Part shown: piece after piece, positions 25,422 to 34,749 of the stretch
Layout: each line of letters starts with the position of its first letter
Position numbering within the stretch: position 1 is the first letter of the stretch
DNA from: Demequina maris
Lineage (GTDB): Bacteria; Actinomycetota; Actinomycetes; Actinomycetales; Demequinaceae
Direction of reading: 5' to 3'
NCBI RefSeq assembly: GCF_000971155.1
Contig: NZ_BBLX01000006.1
Location: 1-64,000, forward strand
DNA: 64,000 bases
Translations under genes and position numbers: made by a program
Notes under the pieces: generated by a model
What the model saw: only the letters and a program-made list of their open reading frames with translations
The model's database searches: none
Told to the model about the DNA's origin: nothing

Positions 25422-27878
25422 CTAGACGGTCTCGACGACGTCGACCGGCACGGCGATGTCCGCGCCCGCCCGCAGGTCCTCCGCGCTGAGCCCGGCGTGC
25501 AGCCGGAAGGTGCCCGGCACCGCGCACCAGCCGTCCTGCCAGCGCTGGAACCGGCGGGCCGGGAGCGGCACGGACAGCAGCGCCTCCGCGCCTCCGTCGA
25601 GGCGCGCGACCGCGAAGCCGGCGTGCCAGCGCATGGGCATGTCGTCGGCGTCGGCGGGCGCCTCGAGGTAGAGCTGCACCACCACCTTGCCGCGCCGGTC
25701 GCCCGTGTTGCGCACGCGCACGCGTGCGGTGGCGTCGCCCGCGAGGGCGTCGCCTGCGACGGTCACCTCGTCGACCTCCCAGGAGGTGTAGCCGAGGCCG
25801 TGGCCGAAGGGGAACGCGGGGCGTGCCCCGGACCGGAGCCACGCGCGGTGGCCCACGTGCACGCCCTCGGTGTACGCGAGGTGGCCGTCGACGGGCGCGA
25901 CCTGCGCGACCGGCACCGAGGCCTCGTCCGCGGGCCAGGTCACCGGGAGGCGGCCTCCCGGCTCCGCGTCCCCGCCGAGCACCGCCGCCAGCGCGGTGCC
26001 GAACTCCTGACCCGGGAACCAGGCCGCGATGGCCGCGGCGGCGGAGCCGCGCCAGGGGAGCAGGACCGGAGAGCCCGAGTTGACCACGACCACCGTCCGC
26101 GGGTTCGCGGCGGTCACCGCGGCGACGAGCGCGTCCTGTGCGCCCGGCAGGGCGAGCGACGTGCGGTCGAAGCCCTCGGACTCGACCTCGTTCGACGTCG
26201 ACACCACGACGACCGCGACGTCGGCGGCGGCCGCCGCGCGGGCGGCCTCCGCGATGAGCTCGCGTGCCGCGGCGCGCACGGGGGGCAGCCCGACGCCGAG
26301 CGCGATCGAGTCCGGGATGCCGCCCTCCACCGGCGAGATCTCGACCACGATCTCGAGGGGCCCGCCGTTCGCGGGCAGCTCGATCTCCTCGAACGGGGGG
26401 TTGAGGACCGCCGTCGCGGGGTCGTCCCCCGGGCGGGTGCGGAGCGAGCCTCGCGCCGCCTCGGCGCCGTTCACAAGCACCCGGTAGTCCGAGAGCCCCG
26501 CGACGCCGAACGGCACCTTGTCGCCGGGAGCCTCGGGCGAGTAGGTGAAGGCGAGCTCGACGGTCGCCGCGCGCAGCGCCTTCGACTCCGCGTCGAACGA
26601 CACGACGCGGGAGGCCGTGCGCGTCTCCTCGTCGAGCACGCCGCCGTCCCCGTCGAGGTAGCGGACGCGCATGCCCGGCTCGCCGGACGGCGTGCGGAGG
26701 CGGTCGACGGGGATGTCCGCGAGGCCCGACTGCACGACCGCGCCCCGCGACCATGACACTGCGGCCTCCGGCCATCGCGCGGCGATCCCGTCGAGCGGGC
26801 TCGACACGGTCGCGGGGATCACCGTCGCGCTCCCTCCGCCCTGGGTGCGGGCGTCGCGCGCTCCCTCGCCGATCACGGCGATGGACCGCGGCGTGTCGAG
26901 CGGCAGGATGCCGTCGTTGCTCAGCAGGACCATGCCGGCCTCGGACGCCTCGCGGGCGGTCGCCACCGTCGCCTCCGCCGCGGGCGCGGCGATCCGCGCG
27001 GGCTCCGGCGCGCCCTCGAGGGCGCCGACGCGCGCGGCCAGGCGCAGGATGCGCCTCACCTTGTCGTCGACGATCTCCTCGGCGATGTCGCCGCGGCGCA
27101 CCGCGGCGACGAGCGCGTCTCCCCAGGGTGACGCGGGTCCGGGCATGGCGAGGTCCTGTGCGGCGCGCGCGCTGTCGAGCGACCGCACGGCGGTCCAGTC
27201 GGAGACCACGACGCCGTCGAAGCCCCACTCGTCCTTGAGGGGCGTGCGCAGCAGCTCATGCTCGCTCGCCGTCGTGCCGTTGATCGCGTTGTAGGCGCTC
27301 ATGACGAGCCAGGCGTCGCCCTCGGTGACCGGTCCCTCGAACGCGGCGAGGTAGACCTCTCGAAGCGTGCGCTCGTCGACGTCGGACGATGCGGTGAAGC
27401 GCTCGGTCTCGGCGTCGTTGGCGACGTAGTGCTTGACCGTCGCGCCGACCCCGTGGTCCTGGATGCCGGCCACGTAGGCGGTGGCGATCGTCGAGGTGAG
27501 CAGCGGGTCCTCGCTGAAGGCCTCGAAGTGGCGGCCGCCGTAGGGCGAGCGCTGGATGTTGATCGTGGGGGCGAGCACCACGTCGACGTTCTTGCGGCGG
27601 GCCTCGGCGCCCAGGCCGTTGCCGACCTCGCGGACGAGCTCGGGGTCCCACGACGCGGCGACGGCCGTCGGCGAGGGGAAGTTCACGGAGGGGCTGCGCT
27701 CATCCCACGTGTCGCCGCGGACGCCCGCCGGCCCGTCCGACATCACCATGGGTCGCAACCCGATGGACTCGATGCCGTGCAGCGACCAGCTGTCGCGGCC
27801 GGTGAGGAGCAGGACCTTCTCCTCAAGGGAGAGGCGGGAGAGCGCCGCCTCGACAAACGGCTCGTGCGCCGTGGCCAT
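25422..27878 (-). CDS. Glycoside hydrolase family 3 beta-glucosidase
   Basis: An 818-aa GH3 enzyme, predicted intracellular because no signal peptide is present. The N-terminal barrel carries KVLLLTGRDSW, VMSDGPAGVRG, and the catalytic-aspartate motif GFDGVVVSDWTAV. The second domain begins near residue 330 (EAGMVLLSNDGILPL). A middle insertion (about 420-560) resembles a PA14-like sugar-binding domain, and a fibronectin-like domain ends the protein. The ATG has an AAGGAGGT ribosome site. It is divergent from a TetR gene, with operator copy 2 between, so it is probably induced with the rhamnosidases. Confidence 0.93.
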   Translation of the reverse strand: MATAHEPFVEAALSRLSLEEKVLLLTGRDSWSLHGIESIGLRPMVMSDGPAGVRGDTWDERSPSVNFPSPTAVAASWDPELVREVGNGLGAEARRKNVDVVLAPTINIQRSPYGGRHFEAFSEDPLLTSTIATAYVAGIQDHGVGATVKHYVANDAETERFTASSDVDERTLREVYLAAFEGPVTEGDAWLVMSAYNAINGTTASEHELLRTPLKDEWGFDGVVVSDWTAVRSLDSARAAQDLAMPGPASPWGDALVAAVRRGDIAEEIVDDKVRRILRLAARVGALEGAPEPARIAAPAAEATVATAREASEAGMVLLSNDGILPLDTPRSIAVIGEGARDARTQGGGSATVIPATVSSPLDGIAARWPEAAVSWSRGAVVQSGLADIPVDRLRTPSGEPGMRVRYLDGDGGVLDEETRTASRVVSFDAESKALRAATVELAFTYSPEAPGDKVPFGVAGLSDYRVLVNGAEAARGSLRTRPGDDPATAVLNPPFEEIELPANGGPLEIVVEISPVEGGIPDSIALGVGLPPVRAAARELIAEAARAAAAADVAVVVVSTSNEVESEGFDRTSLALPGAQDALVAAVTAANPRTVVVVNSGSPVLLPWRGSAAAAIAAWFPGQEFGTALAAVLGGDAEPGGRLPVTWPADEASVPVAQVAPVDGHLAYTEGVHVGHRAWLRSGARPAFPFGHGLGYTSWEVDEVTVAGDALAGDATARVRVRNTGDRRGKVVVQLYLEAPADADDMPMRWHAGFAVARLDGGAEALLSVPLPARRFQRWQDGWCAVPGTFRLHAGLSAEDLRAGADIAVPVDVVETV

Positions 27879-27920
27879 GTGAACCTCCTTGTTCGGCAGA
27901 TGACCCGATCGTAACGTAAA

Positions 27921-27937
27921 ACCAATCAATGATTGGG
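27921..27937. promoter_or_regulatory. Operator copy 2 of the glycoside regulon
   Basis: ACCAATCAATGATTGGG, 16 of 17 matches to the consensus. It lies between the GH3 gene and tetR. It covers the -35 region of tetR, whose -10 TACGAT (27949-27954) is 6 bases before the ATG. Confidence 0.75.
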
Positions 27938-27960
27938 CGTGTCGTCTGTACGATGCGCTT

Positions 27961-28536
27961 ATGCAGCCGAGGGGTTCGTACGCAAAGGGGCTCGCGAAGC
28001 GCGAGGAGATCCTCGACGCCGCGCTGGAGTGCTTCGTCGACAAGGGCTACGACCGCACGTCCGTGCGCGAGATCGCGAGGGCCGTCGGGCTGAGCCAGGC
28101 GGGGCTGCTCCACCACTTCCCGAACAAGGAGTCGCTCTTCCTCGAGGTGCTGCGGCGTCGCGACGAGCAGTCCGTGTCGGGCAACGAGGAGCGCGGTGTG
28201 CACTCGGTGCACGGCCTGATCGACGCGGTCGAGCGGAACAGCTCGCAGGCGGGGCTCGTCGGGCTGTACGTCGTGATGTCGGCCGAGAGCGCGCATACCG
28301 AGGGCCTGGCGCGCGAGTTCTTCCGCGGCCGCTACGCGTGGGTGCTCGATGACATCGCCGCCGATGTCGAGCGCATGCAGCGCGAGGGGCAGATGATCAG
28401 CCGCCTCACCGCCCGCGAGATCGCCTCGCTCCTGGTGGCCGCGGCCGACGGTCTCCAGATCCAGTGGCTCCTGGATCCCGAGGGCGTCGACATGACCGAG
28501 CGCATGCGCGCGCTCGTCGCCACCTTCGAGTCCTGA
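27961..28536 (+). CDS. TetR family regulator (probable glycoside regulon repressor)
   Basis: A 191-aa one-domain repressor with an N-terminal HTH: AALECFVDKGYDRTSVREIARAVGLSQAGLLHHFPNKESLF is the TetR signature. The C-terminal ligand domain is helical (EIASLLVAAADGLQIQWLLDP). The transcript seems leaderless, from a TACGAT box 6 bases upstream. It is divergent from the GH3 gene and followed by the GH78-GH1-serine hydrolase operon. Its own promoter carries the 17-bp dyad found at five sites, so it is the first candidate to bind them; the LacI protein at 39823 is the alternative. Confidence 0.9.
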   Translation: MQPRGSYAKGLAKREEILDAALECFVDKGYDRTSVREIARAVGLSQAGLLHHFPNKESLFLEVLRRRDEQSVSGNEERGVHSVHGLIDAVERNSSQAGLVGLYVVMSAESAHTEGLAREFFRGRYAWVLDDIAADVERMQREGQMISRLTAREIASLLVAAADGLQIQWLLDPEGVDMTERMRALVATFES

Positions 28537-28541
28537 CATCC

Positions 28542-28563
28542 CGCGAGGGCGTTTGCCCTCGCG
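28542..28563 (+). terminator. Terminator after tetR
   Basis: 9-bp perfect stem CGCGAGGGC / GCCCTCGCG with a GTTT loop, six bases past the tetR stop. Confidence 0.6.
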
Positions 28564-28576
28564 CGCGCCATGCAAT

Positions 28577-28593
28577 ACCGTTCAATGAACGGG
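28577..28593. promoter_or_regulatory. Operator copy 3 of the glycoside regulon
   Basis: ACCGTTCAATGAACGGG, 12 of 17 matches to the consensus but a perfect palindrome over 15 bases (CCGTTCA-A-TGAACGG). It lies 31 bases before the GH78 start codon. A second short palindrome, GGACTCCATGAGTCC, follows at 28592-28606. Confidence 0.6.
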
Positions 28594-28623
28594 ACTCCAT
28601 GAGTCCGGATTCGAAGGAGAGTC

Positions 28624-31221
28624 ATGGCCCTTGAGGTGACGCGCGTCCGCATCGAGCACCACGCGCCCGGGAGGATCGGTATCGGCGAGGCACGGCCGCG
28701 CCTGTCCTGGCAGATCGCGGGCGCGGAGCCCGGCTTCGTTCAGCGCGAGGCGGAGGTGCGCCTGTCCCGGACGATGCCGGGAGAGTCGCCCGTCACCGGC
28801 GTGATGGCGCTCGAGGGGCCCGATCAGGTCCTGGTCCCGTGGCCCGGCGAGGACCTGCGCTCGCGGGAGGCGTTCGAGGTCGCCGTGCGCGTCCGCGACG
28901 CGGGGGAGTGGAGCGCGTGGAGCGACGCGACCGCCGCCGAGGTGGGCCTGCTGCACGCCGACGACTGGGCCGCCCGACCCGTGGGTGCGGCCGGCGATCC
29001 TGGCGCCGGGCCGCATCGGCGACCCGAGCGCCTTCGACGCGAGTTCGCCCTGCCGGCCGGGATCCGCCGGGCCCGCGCCTACGTGACCGCGCACGGCGTC
29101 ATCGAGCTCGAGATCAACGGGCAGCGGGTGGGCGACGAGATCCTCACCCCCGGCTGGACCTCGTACCGCCACCGCCTGCGTTACGCGACCTTCGACGTCA
29201 CCGACCTGCTGCGCGCGGGCGACAACGCCATCGGCGCATGGCTCGGCGACGGATGGTGGCGCGGCCGCCTCGGATTCGGAGGCGGCCTGCACGACGTGTA
29301 CGGCCACCGGCTCGCCGCCATCGTGCAGCTCGAGGTCGAGACGGAGGACGACGGCCTTCTCCGCATCGTCACCGACGACAGGTGGACGGCGGGGCCGGGC
29401 CCGATCCTCATGAGCGACCTCTACGATGGCGAGCGCTACGACGCCCGCGAGGCGGGCGAGGGCTGGTCCCAGCCGGGCTACGCCGCGGAGGGCTGGGCGC
29501 CCGTCACCATCCGCGACGACGGGGGCGCCGCGCCGGTCGCGCCGACGGGCCCGCCGCTGCGCGTGGTGGAGACGCTCGAGCCGGTCGCGGTGGAGGCGAA
29601 GCGCGAGGGCCGCTACATCCTCGACTTCGGCCAGAACCACTCCGGCCGTCTCCGTCTCAAGGCGAGCGGCCCCGAAGGTACGCTGATCCGGCTGCGCCAC
29701 GCCGAGGTGCTCGTCGACGGTGAGCTGTGCACCGAGCCGCTGCGCACGGCGGAGGTCACCGACGAGCTCACCCTCGCGGGCGGTTCCACCGCGTGGACGC
29801 CGCGGTTCACGATCCACGGCTACCGGTACGCCGAGGTGTCCGGCTGGCCGGGCGAGCTCGCGCCGGGCGACGTCGTGTCCGAGGTGATCCACTCGGACAT
29901 GGAGCGTCTCGGCTGGTTCGAGTCCTCGAACCCGCTGGTGGACCGCCTGCACGAGAACGTGGTGTGGAGCCTGCGCGGCAACTTCGTGGACATCCCGACG
30001 GACTGTCCGCAGCGCGACGAGCGCCTGGGGTGGACCGGCGACATCCAGGCCTTCGCGCCCACGGCATCGTTCCTCTACGACGTGACCGGGCTGCTCGGCT
30101 CGTGGCTCCAGGACCTCGCGGCGGAGCAGATCGAGTACGACTGGGTGCCGCCGTACGTGCCGTACCTCGAGATCCCGCCGTTCGACAAGCTGCCCCGCGA
30201 CCCGATGGCCGTGTGGGGAGACGTCGCGCTGCTCACGCCCCTGGTGCTGTTCGAGCGCACCGGCGACCGCGGCCTGCTCGAGCGCCAGTACGCGAGCGCG
30301 CAGGCCTGGCTCGACTCGGTCGAGGCGGGGGCGGGCCCCGACCGGATCTGCGCCGGCACCGAGCAACTGGGCGACTGGCTCGACCCCAATGCGCCGCCGG
30401 AGGACCCGACGCGCGCGATGACCGACCGCTACCTGGTCGCGACCGCCTACTTCGCGTGGTCCGCGCGGCGCCTCGCGCGCACGGCCGAGCACCTGGACCG
30501 CCCGGACGATGCGGCGCGCTACGACGCGCTCGCGGACGAGGTGGCCGAGGCGTACGCGGCGCGGTACATCACACCCGACGGCCGCGTCCAGGACGACAGC
30601 CAGACGGCCTACGCGCTCACCGAGGCCTTCGGGCTGTGGCCCGACGAGGCCACGCGTGAGCGCGGGACGGCGCGCATGGCCGGGCTGGTCGACGCGGCCG
30701 ACGGTCGGGTGTCGACCGGCTTCGCGGGCACGCCGCTCGTCACCGACGCCCTGTCCGGCTCGGGGCACCTCGAGGCCGCGTACCGGATGCTCGAGTGTCA
30801 GGAGGCCCCCTCGTGGCTGTACGCCGTGCTCAACGGCGGCACCACCATCTGGGAGCGCTGGGACAGCCTCCGGCCGGACGGCACCGTCAACGCCGGCGAC
30901 ATGACCTCGTTCAACCACTACGCGCTCGGCGCGATCGCGGACTGGATGCACCGCGTGGTCGCCGGCATCGAGGCGGTCGAGCCCGGGTGGCACCGGATCC
31001 GGTTCGCGCCGCGTCCCGGCGGATCGCTCACGCACGCGGCGGCACGCCACCTCACGCCCTACGGCGCGGCGTCGATCGCGTGGGAGCTGTCCGACGGCAC
31101 GCTCGCGGTGGACGTCACGGTGCCGGTCGGCGCGATGGCGGTGCTCGACCTGGGCGACGGCGAGCGGGAGCTCGGGCACGGCACGCACCGCGCCTCGGTC
31201 GCGTGGCCCCCGGCCGGATGA
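28624..31221 (+). CDS. GH78 alpha-L-rhamnosidase (first copy)
   Basis: An 865-aa intracellular-type enzyme that removes terminal alpha-L-rhamnose. Beta-sandwich domains come first (LSWQIAGAEPGF, then the carbohydrate-binding GWTSYRHRLRYATFDVTDLLRAGDN...WLGDGWWRGRLGF). The (alpha/alpha)6 barrel carries the acidic motif DCPQRDERLGWTGD, with D460, and the late GGTTIWERWDS with a conserved E. SFNHYALGAIADWM precedes the last beta domain. Heads a three-gene operon with GH1 (ATGA overlap). The catalytic motif is the D-x5-E, D-x12-D version, different from the second GH78, so the two copies are not recent duplicates. Confidence 0.94.
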   Translation: MALEVTRVRIEHHAPGRIGIGEARPRLSWQIAGAEPGFVQREAEVRLSRTMPGESPVTGVMALEGPDQVLVPWPGEDLRSREAFEVAVRVRDAGEWSAWSDATAAEVGLLHADDWAARPVGAAGDPGAGPHRRPERLRREFALPAGIRRARAYVTAHGVIELEINGQRVGDEILTPGWTSYRHRLRYATFDVTDLLRAGDNAIGAWLGDGWWRGRLGFGGGLHDVYGHRLAAIVQLEVETEDDGLLRIVTDDRWTAGPGPILMSDLYDGERYDAREAGEGWSQPGYAAEGWAPVTIRDDGGAAPVAPTGPPLRVVETLEPVAVEAKREGRYILDFGQNHSGRLRLKASGPEGTLIRLRHAEVLVDGELCTEPLRTAEVTDELTLAGGSTAWTPRFTIHGYRYAEVSGWPGELAPGDVVSEVIHSDMERLGWFESSNPLVDRLHENVVWSLRGNFVDIPTDCPQRDERLGWTGDIQAFAPTASFLYDVTGLLGSWLQDLAAEQIEYDWVPPYVPYLEIPPFDKLPRDPMAVWGDVALLTPLVLFERTGDRGLLERQYASAQAWLDSVEAGAGPDRICAGTEQLGDWLDPNAPPEDPTRAMTDRYLVATAYFAWSARRLARTAEHLDRPDDAARYDALADEVAEAYAARYITPDGRVQDDSQTAYALTEAFGLWPDEATRERGTARMAGLVDAADGRVSTGFAGTPLVTDALSGSGHLEAAYRMLECQEAPSWLYAVLNGGTTIWERWDSLRPDGTVNAGDMTSFNHYALGAIADWMHRVVAGIEAVEPGWHRIRFAPRPGGSLTHAAARHLTPYGAASIAWELSDGTLAVDVTVPVGAMAVLDLGDGERELGHGTHRASVAWPPAG

Positions 31222-32447
31222 GCGCCCGCGACTTCCCCGACGGCTTCCTCTGGGGCGCCGCCACCGCGGCGCACCAGGTCGAGGGCCAGAACGTCAACTC
31301 CGACTGGTGGGCCTTCGAGCACGCCGCGTTCACCGCGGCGCGCGAGAGCTCGGGCGACGGGATCGACCACCGCCGCCGGTTCCGCGAGGACTTCGACCTG
31401 CTCGCGTCGCTGGGGCACAACGCCCACCGGCTGTCGGTCGAGTGGGCGCGGATCGAGCCGGCGCCGGGGGAGTTCTCGCAGATCGAGCTCGCGCACTACC
31501 GTCAGGTGCTGCTCGCGCTGCGCGAGCGCGGGCTGACCTCGTTCGTCACCCTCCACCACTTCACGCTGCCGCGGTGGTTCGCCGACCGCGGCGGCTGGAC
31601 CGCACCCGACGCGCTCGACGTCTTCGCGCGCTACTGCGCCGTGGTGATGCGGGCGCTCGGGGACGTGGCGGACATGGTGTGCACGGTCAACGAGCCCCAG
31701 ATGGTGGCGCTCCACGGCTACCTCGAGGGGTACCACCCGCCGGGCGTCACGAACCCCACCCTGTGGAAACGCGTGGGCCGCACCCTGCTCGAGGCGCACC
31801 ATCGCGCGGTGGCCGAGGTCCATGCGGCGTCGGACGCGCCCGCCGGGCTTGTGGTCCAGCTGCCCCTGCTCGCGCCCGCGCGGGACGATGCGGTGACACG
31901 CGCGTTCTGCGACGAGATGACCGCGGAGATCGTGGACCTGTACCTCGACGGCCTCCGCCCCGGGGACGGCGGGGACTGGCTCGGCGTGCAGTACTACCGC
32001 AAGAACTGGGTCGACCCCGCCCTGCCGACGTACTTCGCCCCGCCGCCGCCCGGCACGCCCGTCACCCAGATGGGCTGGGCGGTCCACCCGGAGGGCCTCG
32101 CGGCGATGCTGCGCCGGGCCTCCGCGACGGGGCTGCCGCTGTACGTCACCGAGAACGGCATCGCCACGGCGGACGACGAGGAGCGGGTCGACTACCTCGA
32201 GTCCCACCTGGGCGCCGTCGCCAAGGTGATCGGGGAGGGCCTCGACGTGCGCGGCTACCTGCACTGGTCCGCCTTCGACAATTTCGAGTGGTCCGAGGGC
32301 TACCGGCCCCTGTTCGGACTGATCGCGGTGGATCGCGCGCATGGCTTCACCCGCACCCCCAAGCCGAGCGCCCACGCCTTCGCTCGGGTGGCACGTACCG
32401 GACGCCTGGCGGCGCTCCGCGACACCGATGAGGAGACCACGGCATGA
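31218..32447 (+). CDS. Glycoside hydrolase family 1 beta-glucosidase
   Basis: A 409-aa GH1 enzyme. The N-terminal signature is FLWGAATAAHQVEG, the acid/base is E159 in TVNEPQ, the nucleophile is E312 in YVTENGIA, and the C-terminal glucose-binding region is SAFDNFEWSEGYRPLFGL. Compared with the usual 440-480 aa it is slightly short but complete. No signal peptide. It overlaps both neighbours by ATGA, so rhamnose and glucose removal are co-expressed. Confidence 0.95.
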   Translation: MSARDFPDGFLWGAATAAHQVEGQNVNSDWWAFEHAAFTAARESSGDGIDHRRRFREDFDLLASLGHNAHRLSVEWARIEPAPGEFSQIELAHYRQVLLALRERGLTSFVTLHHFTLPRWFADRGGWTAPDALDVFARYCAVVMRALGDVADMVCTVNEPQMVALHGYLEGYHPPGVTNPTLWKRVGRTLLEAHHRAVAEVHAASDAPAGLVVQLPLLAPARDDAVTRAFCDEMTAEIVDLYLDGLRPGDGGDWLGVQYYRKNWVDPALPTYFAPPPPGTPVTQMGWAVHPEGLAAMLRRASATGLPLYVTENGIATADDEERVDYLESHLGAVAKVIGEGLDVRGYLHWSAFDNFEWSEGYRPLFGLIAVDRAHGFTRTPKPSAHAFARVARTGRLAALRDTDEETTA

Positions 32448-33586
32448 GCGACACCACGCTGCACGGGCACGTCGACTCACGCTTCGCCCCGATCCGGGAG
32501 ATGCTCGACGGCTTCCTCGCGCAGGACCCGTCGCTCAGCGCCCAGCTGTGCGTCCACGTCCACGGCGAGCGCGTGATCGACCTGGTCGGCGGCGCGTCGC
32601 TCGACCACGACTCCGTGACCGGCGTCTACTCCGCCACCAAGGGCATCGCGGCGCTCACCATCGCCCGCCTGCTCGACTCCGGCGTGCTGGCGCTCGACAC
32701 CCCGATGGCCGAGCACTGGCCCGAGTTCGCCGACGCGGGCAAGGACCGGGTGACCGTCGGGGACCTCCTGTCGCACCGCGCGGGCCTGCCGATCCTCGAC
32801 GACGTGGTGCCGCTCGTGGAGCTGACCTCCTCGGCACCGGCGGCGGCGCGTCTCGCCGCCCAGCTGCCGCTGTGGGTCCCGGGGACGGCCTTCGGCTACC
32901 ACGGCATCACCATCGGCATCCTGATCGAGGAGCTCGTGCGGCGCGTCGAGGGGCGCGAGCTGCGCGACGCGCACGAGGCGGAGATCCGCGCGCCGCGCGA
33001 CGCGGACTTCTTCATCGGGCTCCCCGCCTCCGAGGACCACCGCTACGTCGACGTGCGCCCGATGCGGCCCACGGAGGAGCAGGCGGCCGAGCTCGCGAGC
33101 CGCCCCCAGGGCGATCCCGTCCTCACGCGCATGTTCGCCAACTTCGAGGCGGGGGACGAGTGGTCGGAGTCGGGGGTCAGCACCAACAACCCCGACGTGC
33201 GCCGCGCCGGCCCCGCCGGGATCGGCGGCGTGGGCTCCGCGCGCGGCCTCGCGCGTCTCTACTCGGATGCGCTGCCCGGAGCGGAGCGGCCCATCGCCTC
33301 GCAGGAGACCTTCGCCGCGATGCGGCAGATGCGCTCGTGGGGCATCGACCGCACGCTCGGCGTGCCCAACGCGTTCGGCACGGTGTTCATGGTGCCGCAG
33401 CCCCGTCAGCCCTTCGGCAGCCACCGGGCGTTCGGACACGACGGCGGTGGCGGCGCCCTCGCCTTCGCGGATCCCGAGACCGGCGTCGCGTTCGGCTACA
33501 TCCCGGTGCCGATGCAGTACCCCGGGGGAGCGGACCCGCGCGCGGTCGCGATCGCGCGCGAGGTGCGCGCGCTCGCGTCCGCGTGA
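32444..33586 (+). CDS. Serine hydrolase, class C beta-lactamase-like esterase
   Basis: A 380-aa cytoplasmic member of the beta-lactamase-related family (esterase family VIII/EstB-like). The S-X-X-K motif is SATK at residues 63-66. The second catalytic motif is FGYHG in place of YxN, and the third lies near GHDGGGGALAF. These enzymes cleave ester bonds of small or acylated substrates rather than peptides. Third gene of the GH78-GH1 operon (ATGA overlap), so it may remove acyl groups from glycosides. Confidence 0.9.
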   Translation: MSDTTLHGHVDSRFAPIREMLDGFLAQDPSLSAQLCVHVHGERVIDLVGGASLDHDSVTGVYSATKGIAALTIARLLDSGVLALDTPMAEHWPEFADAGKDRVTVGDLLSHRAGLPILDDVVPLVELTSSAPAAARLAAQLPLWVPGTAFGYHGITIGILIEELVRRVEGRELRDAHEAEIRAPRDADFFIGLPASEDHRYVDVRPMRPTEEQAAELASRPQGDPVLTRMFANFEAGDEWSESGVSTNNPDVRRAGPAGIGGVGSARGLARLYSDALPGAERPIASQETFAAMRQMRSWGIDRTLGVPNAFGTVFMVPQPRQPFGSHRAFGHDGGGGALAFADPETGVAFGYIPVPMQYPGGADPRAVAIAREVRALASA

Positions 33587-33593
33587 GGACCGG

Positions 33594-34199
33594 CTACGCG
33601 CGGTAGCCGGTCGCGCGGATCACCCGTGCGGGCACGCCCGCGACGATCGTGTCCGGCGGCACGTCGCGGGTGACCACGGCACCGGCGCCCACGATCGCGC
33701 CGTCGCCGATGGTGACGCCGGGCACCACGGTGACGGAGGCCCCGATCCAGACCTTGCGGCCGATGGTCACCGGCGCGGGGATCATGTCGCCGCGACGCGC
33801 CGGGTCCTCGGCGTGGTTGAGCGTCGTGAGGGTCGTGCCGTGGCCGATCAGGGTGTCGTCGCCGATGGTGATGCCGCCGGCGTCCTGGAAGCGGCAGCCC
33901 ATGTTGATGAACACCCGCGCGCCGAGGTGGAGGTTGCGGCCGAACTCGCAGTGGAAGGGCGGGAAGAGCGTCACGCTCGCCTCCACGGGTTCGCCGGTCA
34001 GGTCGGCGAGCAGGTCGCGCACCGCGTCCGGCGTGCGGTACCCCGAGTTGAGCTCGGCGGTGACGCGCAGTGCGTGCTGCGCCGCGTGGTGCATGACCTC
34101 GTGGAGCGGCGATCCGGCCGTGAGCACCGCGCCGGTGTCGAGATGCGCGACGAGGTCCCGCACCGTCGGGCCTGTGCCGTGTTGCGGGACCTCGTTCAT
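33594..34199 (-). CDS. Sugar O-acetyltransferase (maltose/galactoside type)
   Basis: A 201-aa left-handed beta-helix acetyltransferase (Maa/LacA/NodL). An N-terminal helical cap (ELNSGYRTPDAVRDLLADLTGEPV) precedes PPFHCEFGRNLHLGARVFINMGCRF. The catalytic histidine is in TTLNHAEDPARR, and hexapeptide repeats end in VVPGVTIGDGAIVGAGAVVTRDVP. It acetylates sugars with acetyl-CoA, often as overflow detoxification, like LacA. Last gene of the MFS-GH78 minus-strand operon. Confidence 0.93.
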   Translation of the reverse strand: MNEVPQHGTGPTVRDLVAHLDTGAVLTAGSPLHEVMHHAAQHALRVTAELNSGYRTPDAVRDLLADLTGEPVEASVTLFPPFHCEFGRNLHLGARVFINMGCRFQDAGGITIGDDTLIGHGTTLTTLNHAEDPARRGDMIPAPVTIGRKVWIGASVTVVPGVTIGDGAIVGAGAVVTRDVPPDTIVAGVPARVIRATGYRA

Positions 34200-34227
34200 G
34201 CGTGGATCCTAGGTCGGATGCGCGGCG

Positions 34228-34722
34228 TCAGGCGGGCACCGGAGCCGCGAGGAAGTCCGCGGGGAGCTCGGACGGCGCGCACGCGATCACCGAGTCGTCG
34301 TCGGCGCCGACCTCGTCGATGCGCAGGATCGTGGCGCCCTCGACCACCACGTGCAGGGGGTAGATGGGGCCCTCGGCGCGGTACGCGAGCATCCGGTCGA
34401 TGTGGTCGTTCTGAAAGAGCACGGTGCGCTCGGGGTGCTCGTGGACCCAGCGCGGGAAGAAGATCGTGCCGTGGATCGAGCCGGCCTCGGGCACGAACGT
34501 GACGACCACGGACGTGCCGGTGGGCTCGGTCCAGGAGATCTTGTGCACGCCCGGGGCGATCTCGGCCAGGTCGACCGTCTGGTCCTTGACCCAGCGGCCG
34601 CCCACCATGCCGGAGTGGATGCGGTAGTCGATGGTGGTGGCGTTCTTGACGTACAGCTCGTACGTCCACCCGTTGTCGTAGGTGTAGAGGAAGCGGTGGC
34701 CGACGATGCTTGTGGCGGACAT
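34228..34722 (-). CDS. padC: Phenolic acid decarboxylase
   Basis: A 164-aa enzyme that decarboxylates p-coumaric, caffeic or ferulic acid to the 4-vinylphenol without cofactor. The active-site residues of characterised PADs are present with an offset of two: Y13 and Y15 (FLYTYDNGW), R43 (GMVGGRW) and E66 (ISWTEPTG). [22 protein letters not shown] is another family mark. It sits between a GH78/esterase pair and an acetyltransferase in one operon, an unusual place that links the locus to hydroxycinnamate esters. Confidence 0.94.
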   Translation of the reverse strand: MSATSIVGHRFLYTYDNGWTYELYVKNATTIDYRIHSGMVGGRWVKDQTVDLAEIAPGVHKISWTEPTGTSVVVTFVPEAGSIHGTIFFPRWVHEHPERTVLFQNDHIDRMLAYRAEGPIYPLHVVVEGATILRIDEVGADDDSVIACAPSELPADFLAAPVPA

Positions 34723-34749
34723 GGTTCTCCTGGCGGATGAGGGGGGCGG

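Noticed and set aside
28592-28606. GGACTC-CAT-GAGTCC palindrome before the first GH78 gene as an operator
   Set aside because: Short, seen once, and could equally be a leader hairpin.
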